Source: Desulfosudis oleivorans
GTDB lineage: Bacteria; Desulfobacterota; Desulfobacteria; Desulfobacterales; SURF-7
DNA length: 64,000 bases
Assembly: GCA_020723325.1 (NCBI GenBank)
Contig: DYJD01000003.1
Location: 293,822-357,821, forward strand
Reading direction: 5' to 3'
Position 1 is the stretch's first letter; each line of letters starts with the position of its first letter. The notes under the pieces are model-generated. The model was not told the origin of the DNA. It saw only the letters and a program-made list of their open reading frames with translations, and searched no databases. Below are positions 7,629 to 16,559 of this stretch, one piece after another. The translations under genes were made by a program, and so were the position numbers.

Positions 7629-9218
7629 ATGCCTAATAATAAAATCAAGATAAATATTGCCGTAATCGGCTCCGGATACTGGGGTAAAAACCTCATCCGC
7701 AATTACCACGAACTCGGCGTTCTTAAATTGGTTTGTGATAAGAATGAAACAGCGCTGAATCAATTTAAGTCTCAGTATTCGAGCATCGATATCTGTTTTT
7801 CTTTACAGGACGTACTGTTAAGAGAGGATATTCAGGGTGTTGTACTTGCCACACCGGCTGAGACCCATTTCACTTTAGCCAGAGAAGCGCTCCTTGCCGG
7901 TAAACATGTCTATGTTGAAAAGCCGTTGGTATTGGATGAAAGTGAGGCAGAAGAACTCATCGGCCTTTCCAAAGAAAAAGGGCGGACCCTGATGGTGGGT
8001 CATTTATTGCAGTATCACCCGGTGTTTGTAAAACTCCGGGAACTGACCGCTTCCGGCGAATTGGGACGCATCAACTATATTTATTCCCATCGATTAAATT
8101 TGGGGAAAATCCGCCGCGAGGAGAACATCCTGTGGTCATTTGCCCCCCATGACATTTCCATGATACTCACATTGGCCGGTGAGGAGCCGGAGAGTGTTTT
8201 AGCCACCGGCGGCAATTATTTGCATCATAAAATTGCCGATGTTACCACCACACATTTGGAATTTCCTTCGGGCTTGCGCGCACATATATTTGTTTCCTGG
8301 CTGCATCCTTTCAAAGTGCAGCGCATGGTGGTTGTCGGGGATCGCAAGATGGCGGTTTTTGATGATACTCAGAATTGGCCGGATAAATTGCTGCTATATC
8401 CGCATGAAATCAAATGGCGTGATAATGTGCCTGTCCCAGCCAAAGGCGAACCGGAACGGCTTGACATCACACAGGCAGAACCCCTGCGCCTCGAGTGCGA
8501 ACATTTTTTGGATTGTATTGCAAGCGGCCGCCGACCTGTCACGGATGGGGATGAAGGCCTGCGAGTGCTTAAAATACTGAATGCCAGCCAGCGTTCCCTT
8601 GATAATAAGGGCAGTGTCATTTCCCTGTCCGCTGCTAAGCAGTCCAAATCAGATTATTTCGCGCATTCAAGCGCTGTTATAGAGAAGGGATCTAAGATCG
8701 GCAGCGGAACAAAGATCTGGCATTTTTCTCATATCTTATCCGATTCAGTCATCGGTGAGAACTGTAACATCGGCCAGAATGTGGTGATCGGGCCATCCGT
8801 GAACATCGGACGGGGATGCAAGATACAGAATAATGTCTCCATATATCGAGGTGTAACCTTGGAGGATTATGTGTTTTGTGGGCCTAGTATGGTGTTTACC
8901 AATATAATTAATCCCCGCGCAGCGATATATAAAATGGATCAAGTGCGGCCGACACTGGTCCGCCGACATGCCACGTTAGGCGCCAATTGCACAATTGTAT
9001 GCGGAGTAAGCATTGGAGCTTTTGCTATGATCGGGGCAGGCAGTGTGGTTACAAAGAATGTATCGGACTTTGCCTTGGTAAGCGGAGTCCCCGCCCGACA
9101 GCATGGCTGGGTGAGCAAGGCAGGTAACAGATTATTTTTCAATGAGTCCAATGAAGCGCTTGACCCGGAAGATGGTTCAAAGTATCGGCTTGAAAACAAT
9201 CAGGTATCAATACTTTGA
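7629..9218 (+). CDS. Fused Gfo/Idh/MocA dehydrogenase and hexapeptide acetyltransferase (WbpB-WbpD type)
   Basis: 529 residues with two enzymes in one chain. Residues 8-335 form a Rossmann oxidoreductase with IAVIGSGYWGKN and the catalytic EKP at 97-99. Residues 345-520 form a left-handed beta-helix acyltransferase with repeated [I/V]G-type hexapeptides (SKIGSGTKIWHF, CNIGQNVVIG, AFAMIGAGSVV). In Pseudomonas and Bordetella these are separate proteins (WbpB/WlbA and WbpD/WlbB) that oxidise the 3-position of UDP-GlcNAcA and acetylate the 3-amino sugar made by an aminotransferase. The aminotransferase (WbpE) and the 6-dehydrogenase (WbpA) are not in this window. The 2-epimerase gene at 21382 fits the same pathway. 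Confidence 0.85.
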   Translation: MPNNKIKINIAVIGSGYWGKNLIRNYHELGVLKLVCDKNETALNQFKSQYSSIDICFSLQDVLLREDIQGVVLATPAETHFTLAREALLAGKHVYVEKPLVLDESEAEELIGLSKEKGRTLMVGHLLQYHPVFVKLRELTASGELGRINYIYSHRLNLGKIRREENILWSFAPHDISMILTLAGEEPESVLATGGNYLHHKIADVTTTHLEFPSGLRAHIFVSWLHPFKVQRMVVVGDRKMAVFDDTQNWPDKLLLYPHEIKWRDNVPVPAKGEPERLDITQAEPLRLECEHFLDCIASGRRPVTDGDEGLRVLKILNASQRSLDNKGSVISLSAAKQSKSDYFAHSSAVIEKGSKIGSGTKIWHFSHILSDSVIGENCNIGQNVVIGPSVNIGRGCKIQNNVSIYRGVTLEDYVFCGPSMVFTNIINPRAAIYKMDQVRPTLVRRHATLGANCTIVCGVSIGAFAMIGAGSVVTKNVSDFALVSGVPARQHGWVSKAGNRLFFNESNEALDPEDGSKYRLENNQVSIL

Positions 9219-9310
9219 AGAGCCATATTTTTAGCAGAATGTGACGTCCTTTTTTCAAAACCGGGCAAGAATATATGGCCCTGATGGATCAACGACTTTT
9301 CTAAACGATA

Positions 9311-10771
9311 ATGAAACAGCAAATCCTTCAGCTTGGAAAAGATTCTTTGATATATGGCGTCGGATCTATGGTTAGCCGTTTGATGGGATTTCTATTGCTG
9401 CCTGTTTTTACCGCCTACTTGACCCCAACTGATTATGGAATTTTATCGTTGCTTTCCTTTTTAGGCCAGTTGGTTCAGCCTTTATTCGGGCTTGGATTAG
9501 GTGCAGGTATGGGGCCTTGTTATTTCGATGGAGAGAATGAACAGCGCAAAGCAACGTCGGTTTGGGTTGCATTTATTTTGCTATCAATAAGCAACGCTGT
9601 ATTAATTTTTTGTGCATGTGTATTTTCTCGATCGCTAAGTTTGCTTGTCTTTCAGACAGATGATTATGCCATGTTGGTTAAGCTCTCCTTAAGCGCAATC
9701 GCCATAAATAATCTCGCAAATCCTTTTATGTACAGATTACAATTCGAAAAAAGAGCCAAGCCGTTTGTATTTTTAACATTATCATCAACACTGGTAACAA
9801 TTGCGTTATGCGTAATTATGGTTATTTTTTTGAGTAAAGGTGTGGAAGGCATGGTGTATGGTCAATTGGGGGGGTATGCTGCCGGAACGCTTTTTTTTAT
9901 TCTTTACACGCAGCGTTGGACCAGTTTCTACTTTCAGATTCAAGTAGCAAAAGAGTTGTTGCGTCTCAGCCTGCCATTAATTCCATCTTTTGCATTTTTA
10001 TTTATCATCACCCATAGTAATAAATATATTCTTCAAATGTTTGAAGGGTTGGATGCCGTAGGTATCTACTCAATCGGTTTTAATTTTGGAATGGCGATCA
10101 GTGTGCTGATCGGAGCGTTTCAGTCGGCTTGGTATCCTTATTTTATGTCGTTTATGGGGCGGCAGGAAGAGGCCAAAGTCTTGTTTGGAAGAATATTCAC
10201 TTATTATTTATTCGGCATAGGTGGCATTACCCTTTTCATTTTTGTAATCGCTAGGCCCGTTGTACACTTGATGACTCAACCAGCTTTTTATGAGGCATAT
10301 AAAGTCGTTGGTATGATTTCAAGTTCACAATTTTTTTTGGGTATGTTCCTGCTGCTGTTGCCGGGCATGTATTTTGTTAAGGAAGTTAAATATGTAAGCG
10401 TATTACAATGCGCAACGGCAGTTATTCTTATTGTAACGAGCTTTCTACTTATACCTCCGCTAAGCTATTTGGGGGCAGCTTTATCACAATCCTTAAGTCT
10501 GCTATGCTTGGTGGGGCTTACCGCTTTATGGAACAAGCAAAGAGAAAAATTATATATCCATATTCAATATGAATTTAAAAGAATTTTGTTGTTTGCTGTT
10601 TTTTTTATAGTATTTTCAGGTTTAATGTTTTTTCCATATGATTTTATTTGGTGGCAGCAAATTCTCATTATTTCGGCGGCAGGTATAGTAATTATACTAA
10701 CAATTTTCAATTTACTTCATGATACTGAAAAAAAGTTAATTCTCGGGATGCTTGAGAAAACGAATGCATAA
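9311..10771 (+). CDS. wzx: Wzx-like polysaccharide flippase (MVF/MATE-type fold)
   Basis: 486 residues, about 12-14 hydrophobic segments through the whole length and no soluble domain. The N-terminus (DSLIYGVGSMVSRLMGFLLLPVFTAYLTPTDYGILSL) is the typical opening of the polysaccharide-export flippase family, which moves undecaprenyl-linked repeat units across the inner membrane. Its presence implies a Wzy-dependent (or at least lipid-linked) glycan; no clear Wzy polymerase is seen in the window. Confidence 0.88.
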   Translation: MKQQILQLGKDSLIYGVGSMVSRLMGFLLLPVFTAYLTPTDYGILSLLSFLGQLVQPLFGLGLGAGMGPCYFDGENEQRKATSVWVAFILLSISNAVLIFCACVFSRSLSLLVFQTDDYAMLVKLSLSAIAINNLANPFMYRLQFEKRAKPFVFLTLSSTLVTIALCVIMVIFLSKGVEGMVYGQLGGYAAGTLFFILYTQRWTSFYFQIQVAKELLRLSLPLIPSFAFLFIITHSNKYILQMFEGLDAVGIYSIGFNFGMAISVLIGAFQSAWYPYFMSFMGRQEEAKVLFGRIFTYYLFGIGGITLFIFVIARPVVHLMTQPAFYEAYKVVGMISSSQFFLGMFLLLLPGMYFVKEVKYVSVLQCATAVILIVTSFLLIPPLSYLGAALSQSLSLLCLVGLTALWNKQREKLYIHIQYEFKRILLFAVFFIVFSGLMFFPYDFIWWQQILIISAAGIVIILTIFNLLHDTEKKLILGMLEKTNA

Positions 10772-10791
10772 TCGTAAAATGGTTTGTAAGA

Positions 10792-11613
10792 ATGAAAACA
10801 GTCTATAGTGCCGAGCCCATCTCAATTATTGACGGCATTCCCATTTACTCATTATCGGATAGATACATTGAGAACTATGAAAAAATTTCTTCCGATCATT
10901 TGCGTGTATATGAAAGGGAAAGGAGAAATCCTTTTATTGACGAAGTACACTGGATTGAATGCGAAGAATCCACTGCAGAATTGGTAAGAAAATACTCCAA
11001 AGATGATGACATGATTTTAGATGTCGGAGTAGGAATGGGGCGTCTATTAAGTAGGTATCCGAATTTAAAACGGTATGGCATGGATATCAGTTTGGGTTAT
11101 TTAAAACACGCCAAGGCCATCGGTATTGATGTCTGCTACTCAAAAATAGAAGACATGCCATATTTCAATGATCTTTTCGATATGGTCACTTGCACTGATG
11201 TATTGGAGCATGTTTTTGATTTATATTTGTGTTTTTCGAAAATTATTTCGATTATCAAGCCCGGCGGAATATTGATAATTCGCGTACCATATCGAGAGGC
11301 ATTGGATGTATATTTAAATCAGAATTGCCCTTATGAATTTATCCATTTGAGAAATTTTGATGAATTCGGCCTGATGCTGTTTATTGAAAAAATATTTTCT
11401 TTAATTATTATAGAATATTCATTTATTGGATATCGGTCTGGAAAAATTCGGTTTGGAGCTTCGATTCCTAAGTTCAGCAGTGCAATCAGAAAGACCTTAA
11501 ATTATATTGAGCAAAAAAACGTTGTTTTCCGGGGTATTATTTCTATTATGAGAAAAAAGATATTTTTCCCGGTTGAAATGAATATGGTCGTAAAAAAACC
11601 CATAAAATATTAA
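10792..11613 (+). CDS. Class I SAM-dependent methyltransferase
   Basis: 273 residues. SAM-binding motif I at about 66-73 (ILDVGVGMGRLL), motif II-like acidic strand end (YGMDISLGYL), and motif IV region (MVTCTDVLEHVFD), followed by KPGGILIIRVP. These features fit the small-molecule/sugar methyltransferases found in O-antigen loci. The N-terminal 50 residues are not typical and look like a zinc-ribbon-free start of unknown role. Substrate not predictable; a glycan or sugar nucleotide is likely from context. Confidence 0.75.
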   Translation: MKTVYSAEPISIIDGIPIYSLSDRYIENYEKISSDHLRVYERERRNPFIDEVHWIECEESTAELVRKYSKDDDMILDVGVGMGRLLSRYPNLKRYGMDISLGYLKHAKAIGIDVCYSKIEDMPYFNDLFDMVTCTDVLEHVFDLYLCFSKIISIIKPGGILIIRVPYREALDVYLNQNCPYEFIHLRNFDEFGLMLFIEKIFSLIIIEYSFIGYRSGKIRFGASIPKFSSAIRKTLNYIEQKNVVFRGIISIMRKKIFFPVEMNMVVKKPIKY

Positions 11614-11636
11614 TAAATAAAAAATGCGAATAATAT

Positions 11637-13565
11637 ATGTGTGGGATAGCAGGCATTTATCATCTAGTTAAACAACCGAAACTATGCCTTGGATTTCAGC
11701 TTCAGGTTATGAACCGTCTGATGATTCACCGTGGCCCGGATGGCAATGGCATTTGGGTTCATCCTTTACAACAGGTTGGGATGGCGCACCGGCGGCTAAG
11801 TATAATCGACCTTTCTGAAAATGCATCGCAGCCGATGACGGATAGAAATGGGAATTGGATTGTTTTTAATGGAGAGATTTATAATTATAAGGAATTACGC
11901 AAGGAGATCGGTGAAGAAAATTTTATTACGCATTCCGATACCGAGGTAATATTATTTGCCTATCGTAAATGGGGTGTCGATTGTGTTAAGCATTTACGAG
12001 GAATGTTTGCTTTTGCTTTATGGGATGAAGCGAATCAATTTCTGTTTTGCGGTCGTGACCGCTTCGGGATTAAACCTTTCTATTACACAATAGTCGGCGA
12101 CACATACTATTTTGCATCCGAAACCAAAGCCTTATTGCCATTTCTTCCTGAGATTTCTACCAATATGAAAGCCTTGGCTGAATATCTTACATTTCAATTT
12201 ACGATCGGTGAGAGTACGCTGTTTGAGAACATAAAACAATTACTGCCCGGCCATATTTTATTGGTAAAAAATGGAAATGTTCATATAAGCCGATATTGGG
12301 ATGTGCATTACGACATTGATTTCGATCATACGCCCGGCTACTTCAGCCGCCGGCTGCGAGAATTGGTGGAGGATTCGATTTGTTTTCATCTTAGAAGTGA
12401 TGTGCCGGTAGGCAGTTATGTTTCCGGCGGGATTGATTCTAGCTTAATGTATATTTTGTCGCAGAAGCACAATCCCGATAATCATCAGGCTTTTCATGGG
12501 CGCTTTACAGAATATCCAGGTTATGATGAAAGCGGTTATGCCCAATCGATTGTATCACGTTGCGGTGGCGCACTACAACTTATTGATATTAAAGCAGAAG
12601 ATTTTCGATCCTATATCCATGATGTAATGTATTATTTGGATTATCCGGTGGCCGGCCCCGGCTCGTTTCCACAATATATGGTTTCCAAGTTGGCATCCGA
12701 GCATCGAAAAGTATTATTAGGAGGGCAGGGCGGTGATGAAATTTTTGGAGGCTATGCTCGCTATGTGCTTGCCTATTTTGAGCAATGTATTCATGCGGCA
12801 ATAAATGGTACATATAAGAATGGTAACTATGTTGTAACAATTGAATCCATAGTGCCCAATCTTGGTCTTTTGCAGGAATACAAACCTCTGATGAAGGAAT
12901 TCTGGCGCGAGGGATTATTTGATACTTTGGATAGACGCTATTTTCGATTGGTGGATCGCTCCTCTGACATTCAAGACGAAATTGAATGGGAGGCATTGGA
13001 TAGAAATCGTGTTTTTGAAGACTTTCTAATCATTTTTAACAGTACCTCCAATGTACGGAAAGAAGCTTATTTCGATAAGATGACTCACTTTGATTTCAAG
13101 TGCTTTTTACCGGCCCTATTGCAAGTGGAGGACCGCATGAGCATGGCCCATGGAATAGAAAGTCGTGTTCCTTTGCTTGATCATCCGCTTGTCGAGTTTG
13201 CGGCAACCATTCCTGCTGATGTCAAATTCAAGGACGGCAATATGAAACATCTATTAAAGACCGTGTACTCCGGGGATTTGCCTTCTGAAATTCTTCAAAG
13301 AAGGGATAAAATGGGTTTCCCAGTCCCTTTAAAGGAATGGTTCAGCAACGAATTGCGCGAGTTTGTGATGGATATTTTCAGTGGTATGAAGACCAACCCG
13401 CGTCCATTTATCAATGCCAGAGCGGTTTTGCGCAATTTTGGAAAAGAAGCTCGCTTTTCAAGAAAAGTGTGGGGTCTATTAAGTCTTGAATTATGGCATC
13501 AAACATTTCATGATCGGGCAAATGATTTTCGATCCATGTTGAATAATTCCGGGGTTAATGATTAG
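11637..13565 (+). CDS. asnB: Asparagine-synthase-like amidotransferase, probable sugar-uronamide synthase (WbmE-type context)
   Basis: 642 residues. Start ATG 11637 places the nucleophile Cys at position 2 (MCGIAGIYH), as the class II glutamine amidotransferase domain (1-210) requires. The synthetase domain follows, with the pyrophosphate loop SGGIDSS at 263-269 and LGGQGGDEIFGGYARY. Housekeeping AsnB makes asparagine, but homologues inside O-antigen loci (WbmE in Bordetella, WbpS in Pseudomonas) amidate the carboxylate of uronic acids. The three next genes are relatives of Bordetella WbmH, WbmG and WbmF, which supports the uronamide role. A second copy lies at 17887. Its stop overlaps the ribosome site of the next gene. 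Confidence 0.85.
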   Translation: MCGIAGIYHLVKQPKLCLGFQLQVMNRLMIHRGPDGNGIWVHPLQQVGMAHRRLSIIDLSENASQPMTDRNGNWIVFNGEIYNYKELRKEIGEENFITHSDTEVILFAYRKWGVDCVKHLRGMFAFALWDEANQFLFCGRDRFGIKPFYYTIVGDTYYFASETKALLPFLPEISTNMKALAEYLTFQFTIGESTLFENIKQLLPGHILLVKNGNVHISRYWDVHYDIDFDHTPGYFSRRLRELVEDSICFHLRSDVPVGSYVSGGIDSSLMYILSQKHNPDNHQAFHGRFTEYPGYDESGYAQSIVSRCGGALQLIDIKAEDFRSYIHDVMYYLDYPVAGPGSFPQYMVSKLASEHRKVLLGGQGGDEIFGGYARYVLAYFEQCIHAAINGTYKNGNYVVTIESIVPNLGLLQEYKPLMKEFWREGLFDTLDRRYFRLVDRSSDIQDEIEWEALDRNRVFEDFLIIFNSTSNVRKEAYFDKMTHFDFKCFLPALLQVEDRMSMAHGIESRVPLLDHPLVEFAATIPADVKFKDGNMKHLLKTVYSGDLPSEILQRRDKMGFPVPLKEWFSNELREFVMDIFSGMKTNPRPFINARAVLRNFGKEARFSRKVWGLLSLELWHQTFHDRANDFRSMLNNSGVND

Positions 13566-13574
13566 GAGGACGTG

Positions 13575-14513
13575 ATGAAGGCTTTTGTTACCGGTGGATG
13601 CGGTCAGATCGGTTCCCATGTGATTGAAATGCTTTTAGAGCGTGGAGATGAAGTGCTGACTATTGATAATCTGGCAACCGGACGGCGTGAACATCTTGAG
13701 GACCATAACAACTTGCGTGTGGTTATTGGGACTGTTGTCGATAAAAAGCTAATTGATGAACTGGTCTCTGATTTCCGTCCGGATGTGCTCATTCATACGG
13801 CAGCATCATACAAAGATCCTGAAGATTGGTACAATGACACAATGACCAATTGTGTGGGCGGCGCCAATGTCATTACCGCAGCTAAAGCTTTTGGCGTCGG
13901 ACGCTTTATTTATTTCCAGACATCATTATGCTATGGATTAAAACCACTACATCAACCCATTCGATTGGATCATCCCAAACTACCTGCCACCAGCAGTTAC
14001 GCGATTTCCAAGACAACCAACGAGGATTACCTTCAGATTTCCGGACTTGATCATGTTATTTTTCGTTTGGCCAATGTGGTGGGCCCACGCAATGTGGCTG
14101 GTCCGCTTCCGATTTTCTATCAGAGGTTGCGTGATCATAAACCTTGCTTTATAACTAGATCAAGACGGGACTTTGTGTTTGTCAAGGATCTTGCCCATAT
14201 TGTTCTGAAAGCTTGCGATGGCATGGGTTATGGTGCATATCACTTTTCCTCTGGAAAAGATATCGCCATAAAAGATCTCTATGACGCAGTCGTAAAAGCA
14301 ATGAAACTTGAAGAATATCCAGAACCGGAAATTCGGGATATAGGGCCGGATGATACTTTTTCAATATTGCTCGACCCTTCACGAACCTTTGCGGATTTCG
14401 GTGAAATAAAGTTTACATCGATTGAGGAAACCGTATCTTCGGCGATCGCTTATTATGAGAAGCATGGTACCATGGGCGAATATACCCATTTGCGCTTTGA
14501 AAAAAAGAAGTAG
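13575..14513 (+). CDS. wbmH: NAD-dependent nucleotide-sugar epimerase/dehydratase, WbmH-like
   Basis: 312 residues. Extended SDR: NAD motif TGGCGQIG at 6-13 and catalytic YxxxK as SSYAISK. The stretches AASYKDPEDWYNDT, TNCVGGANV, RLANVVGPRN and ILLDPSRT..DFG match what I remember of Bordetella bronchiseptica WbmH. AGGAGGA at 13564-13570 favours ATG 13575 over GTG 13572, which would be too close. The gene begins 9 bases after asnB and forms a tight unit with the next two epimerase genes. Substrate is probably a UDP-linked amino-uronic acid or amide; this is inferred from the Bordetella locus. Confidence 0.8.
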   Translation: MKAFVTGGCGQIGSHVIEMLLERGDEVLTIDNLATGRREHLEDHNNLRVVIGTVVDKKLIDELVSDFRPDVLIHTAASYKDPEDWYNDTMTNCVGGANVITAAKAFGVGRFIYFQTSLCYGLKPLHQPIRLDHPKLPATSSYAISKTTNEDYLQISGLDHVIFRLANVVGPRNVAGPLPIFYQRLRDHKPCFITRSRRDFVFVKDLAHIVLKACDGMGYGAYHFSSGKDIAIKDLYDAVVKAMKLEEYPEPEIRDIGPDDTFSILLDPSRTFADFGEIKFTSIEETVSSAIAYYEKHGTMGEYTHLRFEKKK

Positions 14514-14521
14514 GGAACAAG

Positions 14522-15454
14522 ATGCGTATAGTAATCACAGGCGGCGCTGGATGCCTCGGATCCAACCTGATTGACCATTACCTCCCTCATGACCATGAAA
14601 TCTGTATCATCGATAACTTTGTCACAGGGAAAAAGGAATTTCTGCCGAACAATCCACGTTTATCCATTATTGAAGCCTCAATAATCAATAAGGAATTAGT
14701 AGAAGAAATTTTTTCAGGATTCAGGCCGACGCATGTGATTCATGCTGCGGCTTCTTATAAAGATCCCTTGGATTGGATCCAGGATATTGAAACCAATTTA
14801 TTGGGTACTATTAATGTGGCCAATGCCGCTATGAGAAATGGTGTATATCGCTTTATCAACTTGCAGACAGCACTTTGCTATGGACGCACAAAACAATGCC
14901 CTATCCCAATTGATCATCCCCTTGCGCCTTTTACGAGTTACGGGATTTCCAAGACCGCCGGTGAGCAGTATTTATTAATGTCCGGATTACCCGTAATATC
15001 ACTTCGTCTCGCCAACATTTGCGGACCACGTTTGGCAATCGGGCCGATTCCAATTTATTATAAACGTTTAAAAGAAGGGTTGAATTGTTATTGCAGCGAT
15101 ACGGTCCGTGATTTTATGGATATATCCGATTTTTTTTCACTAATGGATCTTGCACTCTCACCTCACGCATCTACAGGTGTATTCAATGTTTCCACGGGGA
15201 AAGGCCATTCCATTTTAGAAGTATTTCAAACTGTAGCTGAATATTTGAGTTTGACCCGACCGGAAGTTCCAATTGTACCTCCCAGTGATGATGATGTTCC
15301 AGTTGTAGTACTTGATCCTAGCAAGACCGAAGAAGTCTTTAGTTGGCACGCCAGCGTGGATTTTAAAGAGACTATTCAGCGTCAATTGGCATGGTATGAC
15401 GATCATGGAGTGAATGATATTTATAGCCATCTTTTAAGTGTAAAAAAGCCTTAA
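14522..15454 (+). CDS. wbmG: NAD-dependent nucleotide-sugar epimerase/dehydratase, WbmG-like
   Basis: 310 residues. Extended SDR: ITGGAGCLGSN near the N-terminus and FTSYGISK as the YxxxK site. The stretches AASYKDPLDW, LQTALCYGR, RLAIGPIPIYYKR and GVFNVSTGKGHSI recall Bordetella WbmG closely. It is also a clear paralogue of the gene just upstream (shared AASYKDP.DW, LCYG, YxISKT, LDPS.T), so the pair arose by an old duplication. Starts 8 bases after the previous stop and is followed after 13 bases by the WbmF-like gene. Confidence 0.8.
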   Translation: MRIVITGGAGCLGSNLIDHYLPHDHEICIIDNFVTGKKEFLPNNPRLSIIEASIINKELVEEIFSGFRPTHVIHAAASYKDPLDWIQDIETNLLGTINVANAAMRNGVYRFINLQTALCYGRTKQCPIPIDHPLAPFTSYGISKTAGEQYLLMSGLPVISLRLANICGPRLAIGPIPIYYKRLKEGLNCYCSDTVRDFMDISDFFSLMDLALSPHASTGVFNVSTGKGHSILEVFQTVAEYLSLTRPEVPIVPPSDDDVPVVVLDPSKTEEVFSWHASVDFKETIQRQLAWYDDHGVNDIYSHLLSVKKP

Positions 15455-15467
15455 GCAGAAAAACGAT

Positions 15468-16544
15468 ATGAATGATCTAACTTTTTTCAACAGTAAAATT
15501 TTACTTGTCGGTGGAGCCGGTTTTATTGGAAGCAATTTGGTAGTAAAATTATTGGACCATAAACCTTTGCAAATTATTGTCATTGATAATCTGCTGTCTT
15601 CCGATATCAGTAATATACCCGATGATCAAAGAGTTGATTTCCTTTTTGGTTCAATAACGGATGAGGCCATTTTAAGCAAACTACCCCAGGATCTAGATTT
15701 CATTTTTCATCTGGCTTGTTTTCATGGCAATCAATCATCAATTGCCGATCCCTTGGCAGATCATAAAAATAACGCTTTTACCAGTCTTAAACTTTTTAAT
15801 GCGGTAAAAAATTTCAAGAAGATAAAAAAGGTAGTATATGCAGCGGCGGGTTGTGCAGTAGCAGAGAAGACTTTCGGCGAAGCCTTGCCAACGACTGAAG
15901 ATGCAGCGGTATCTTTATTTCATGATAGCCCTTATTCAATATCTAAGCTGATCGGTGAGCTTTACGGCAATTTCTTTTTTGAGAGACATGGATTGCCTGT
16001 GGTAAGAGCACGATTTCAAAATGTTTATGGACCTCGCGAAATTCTGGGTGCAGGGCGATGGAGAGGCACCATCCATACTGTTTGGCGAAATGTCACACCT
16101 ACATTCATATGGCTTGCATTGCTCCAAGAAGCTCTGCCGTTGGATAATGGAGGTATCGCTAGTCGTGATTTTATTTTTGTTGAAGATATCGTTGCAGGTT
16201 TAATTGCCTGCGCTTTAAAGGGAGAGCCAGGCGAAGTCTATAACTTGGCATCTGGAGTTGAGACGACGATAATCGATTTGGCCTACATGATAAATCATTT
16301 GACCAATAATCCCACGCCGGCCGATCTGCGCCCCGCACGCGAGTGGGATCGTTCGGGCAAGCGTTTCGGATACACGGAAAAAGCTCAAATAAAATTGGGT
16401 TTTAAGGCAATTGTTCCTTTGGCGGAAGGGCTTCGTAAAACCATTGACTGGACCCAGGCAAACCAGCAAACAATTCGTCGTTGCATGCAACAACACGATT
16501 ATTTTATGCAGAAATCTTTATCAAATCGGCCTTCATCAAAGTAA
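15468..16544 (+). CDS. wbmF: NAD-dependent nucleotide-sugar epimerase/dehydratase, WbmF-like
   Basis: 358 residues. Extended SDR with ILLVGGAGFIGSN and catalytic SPYSISK. The blocks LACFHGNQSSI.DPLADH, AAAGCAVAEKTF, GPREILGAGRWRGT, WRNVTPTFI and SGKRFG..EKA match remembered Bordetella WbmF. Three WbmF/G/H-like enzymes in a row after an AsnB-like protein strongly suggest the same sugar chemistry (diacetamido-uronic acid and uronamide). The exact reaction of each enzyme is not certain even in Bordetella. Confidence 0.82.
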   Translation: MNDLTFFNSKILLVGGAGFIGSNLVVKLLDHKPLQIIVIDNLLSSDISNIPDDQRVDFLFGSITDEAILSKLPQDLDFIFHLACFHGNQSSIADPLADHKNNAFTSLKLFNAVKNFKKIKKVVYAAAGCAVAEKTFGEALPTTEDAAVSLFHDSPYSISKLIGELYGNFFFERHGLPVVRARFQNVYGPREILGAGRWRGTIHTVWRNVTPTFIWLALLQEALPLDNGGIASRDFIFVEDIVAGLIACALKGEPGEVYNLASGVETTIIDLAYMINHLTNNPTPADLRPAREWDRSGKRFGYTEKAQIKLGFKAIVPLAEGLRKTIDWTQANQQTIRRCMQQHDYFMQKSLSNRPSSK

Positions 16545-16559
16545 TTACCAATAGAGCAA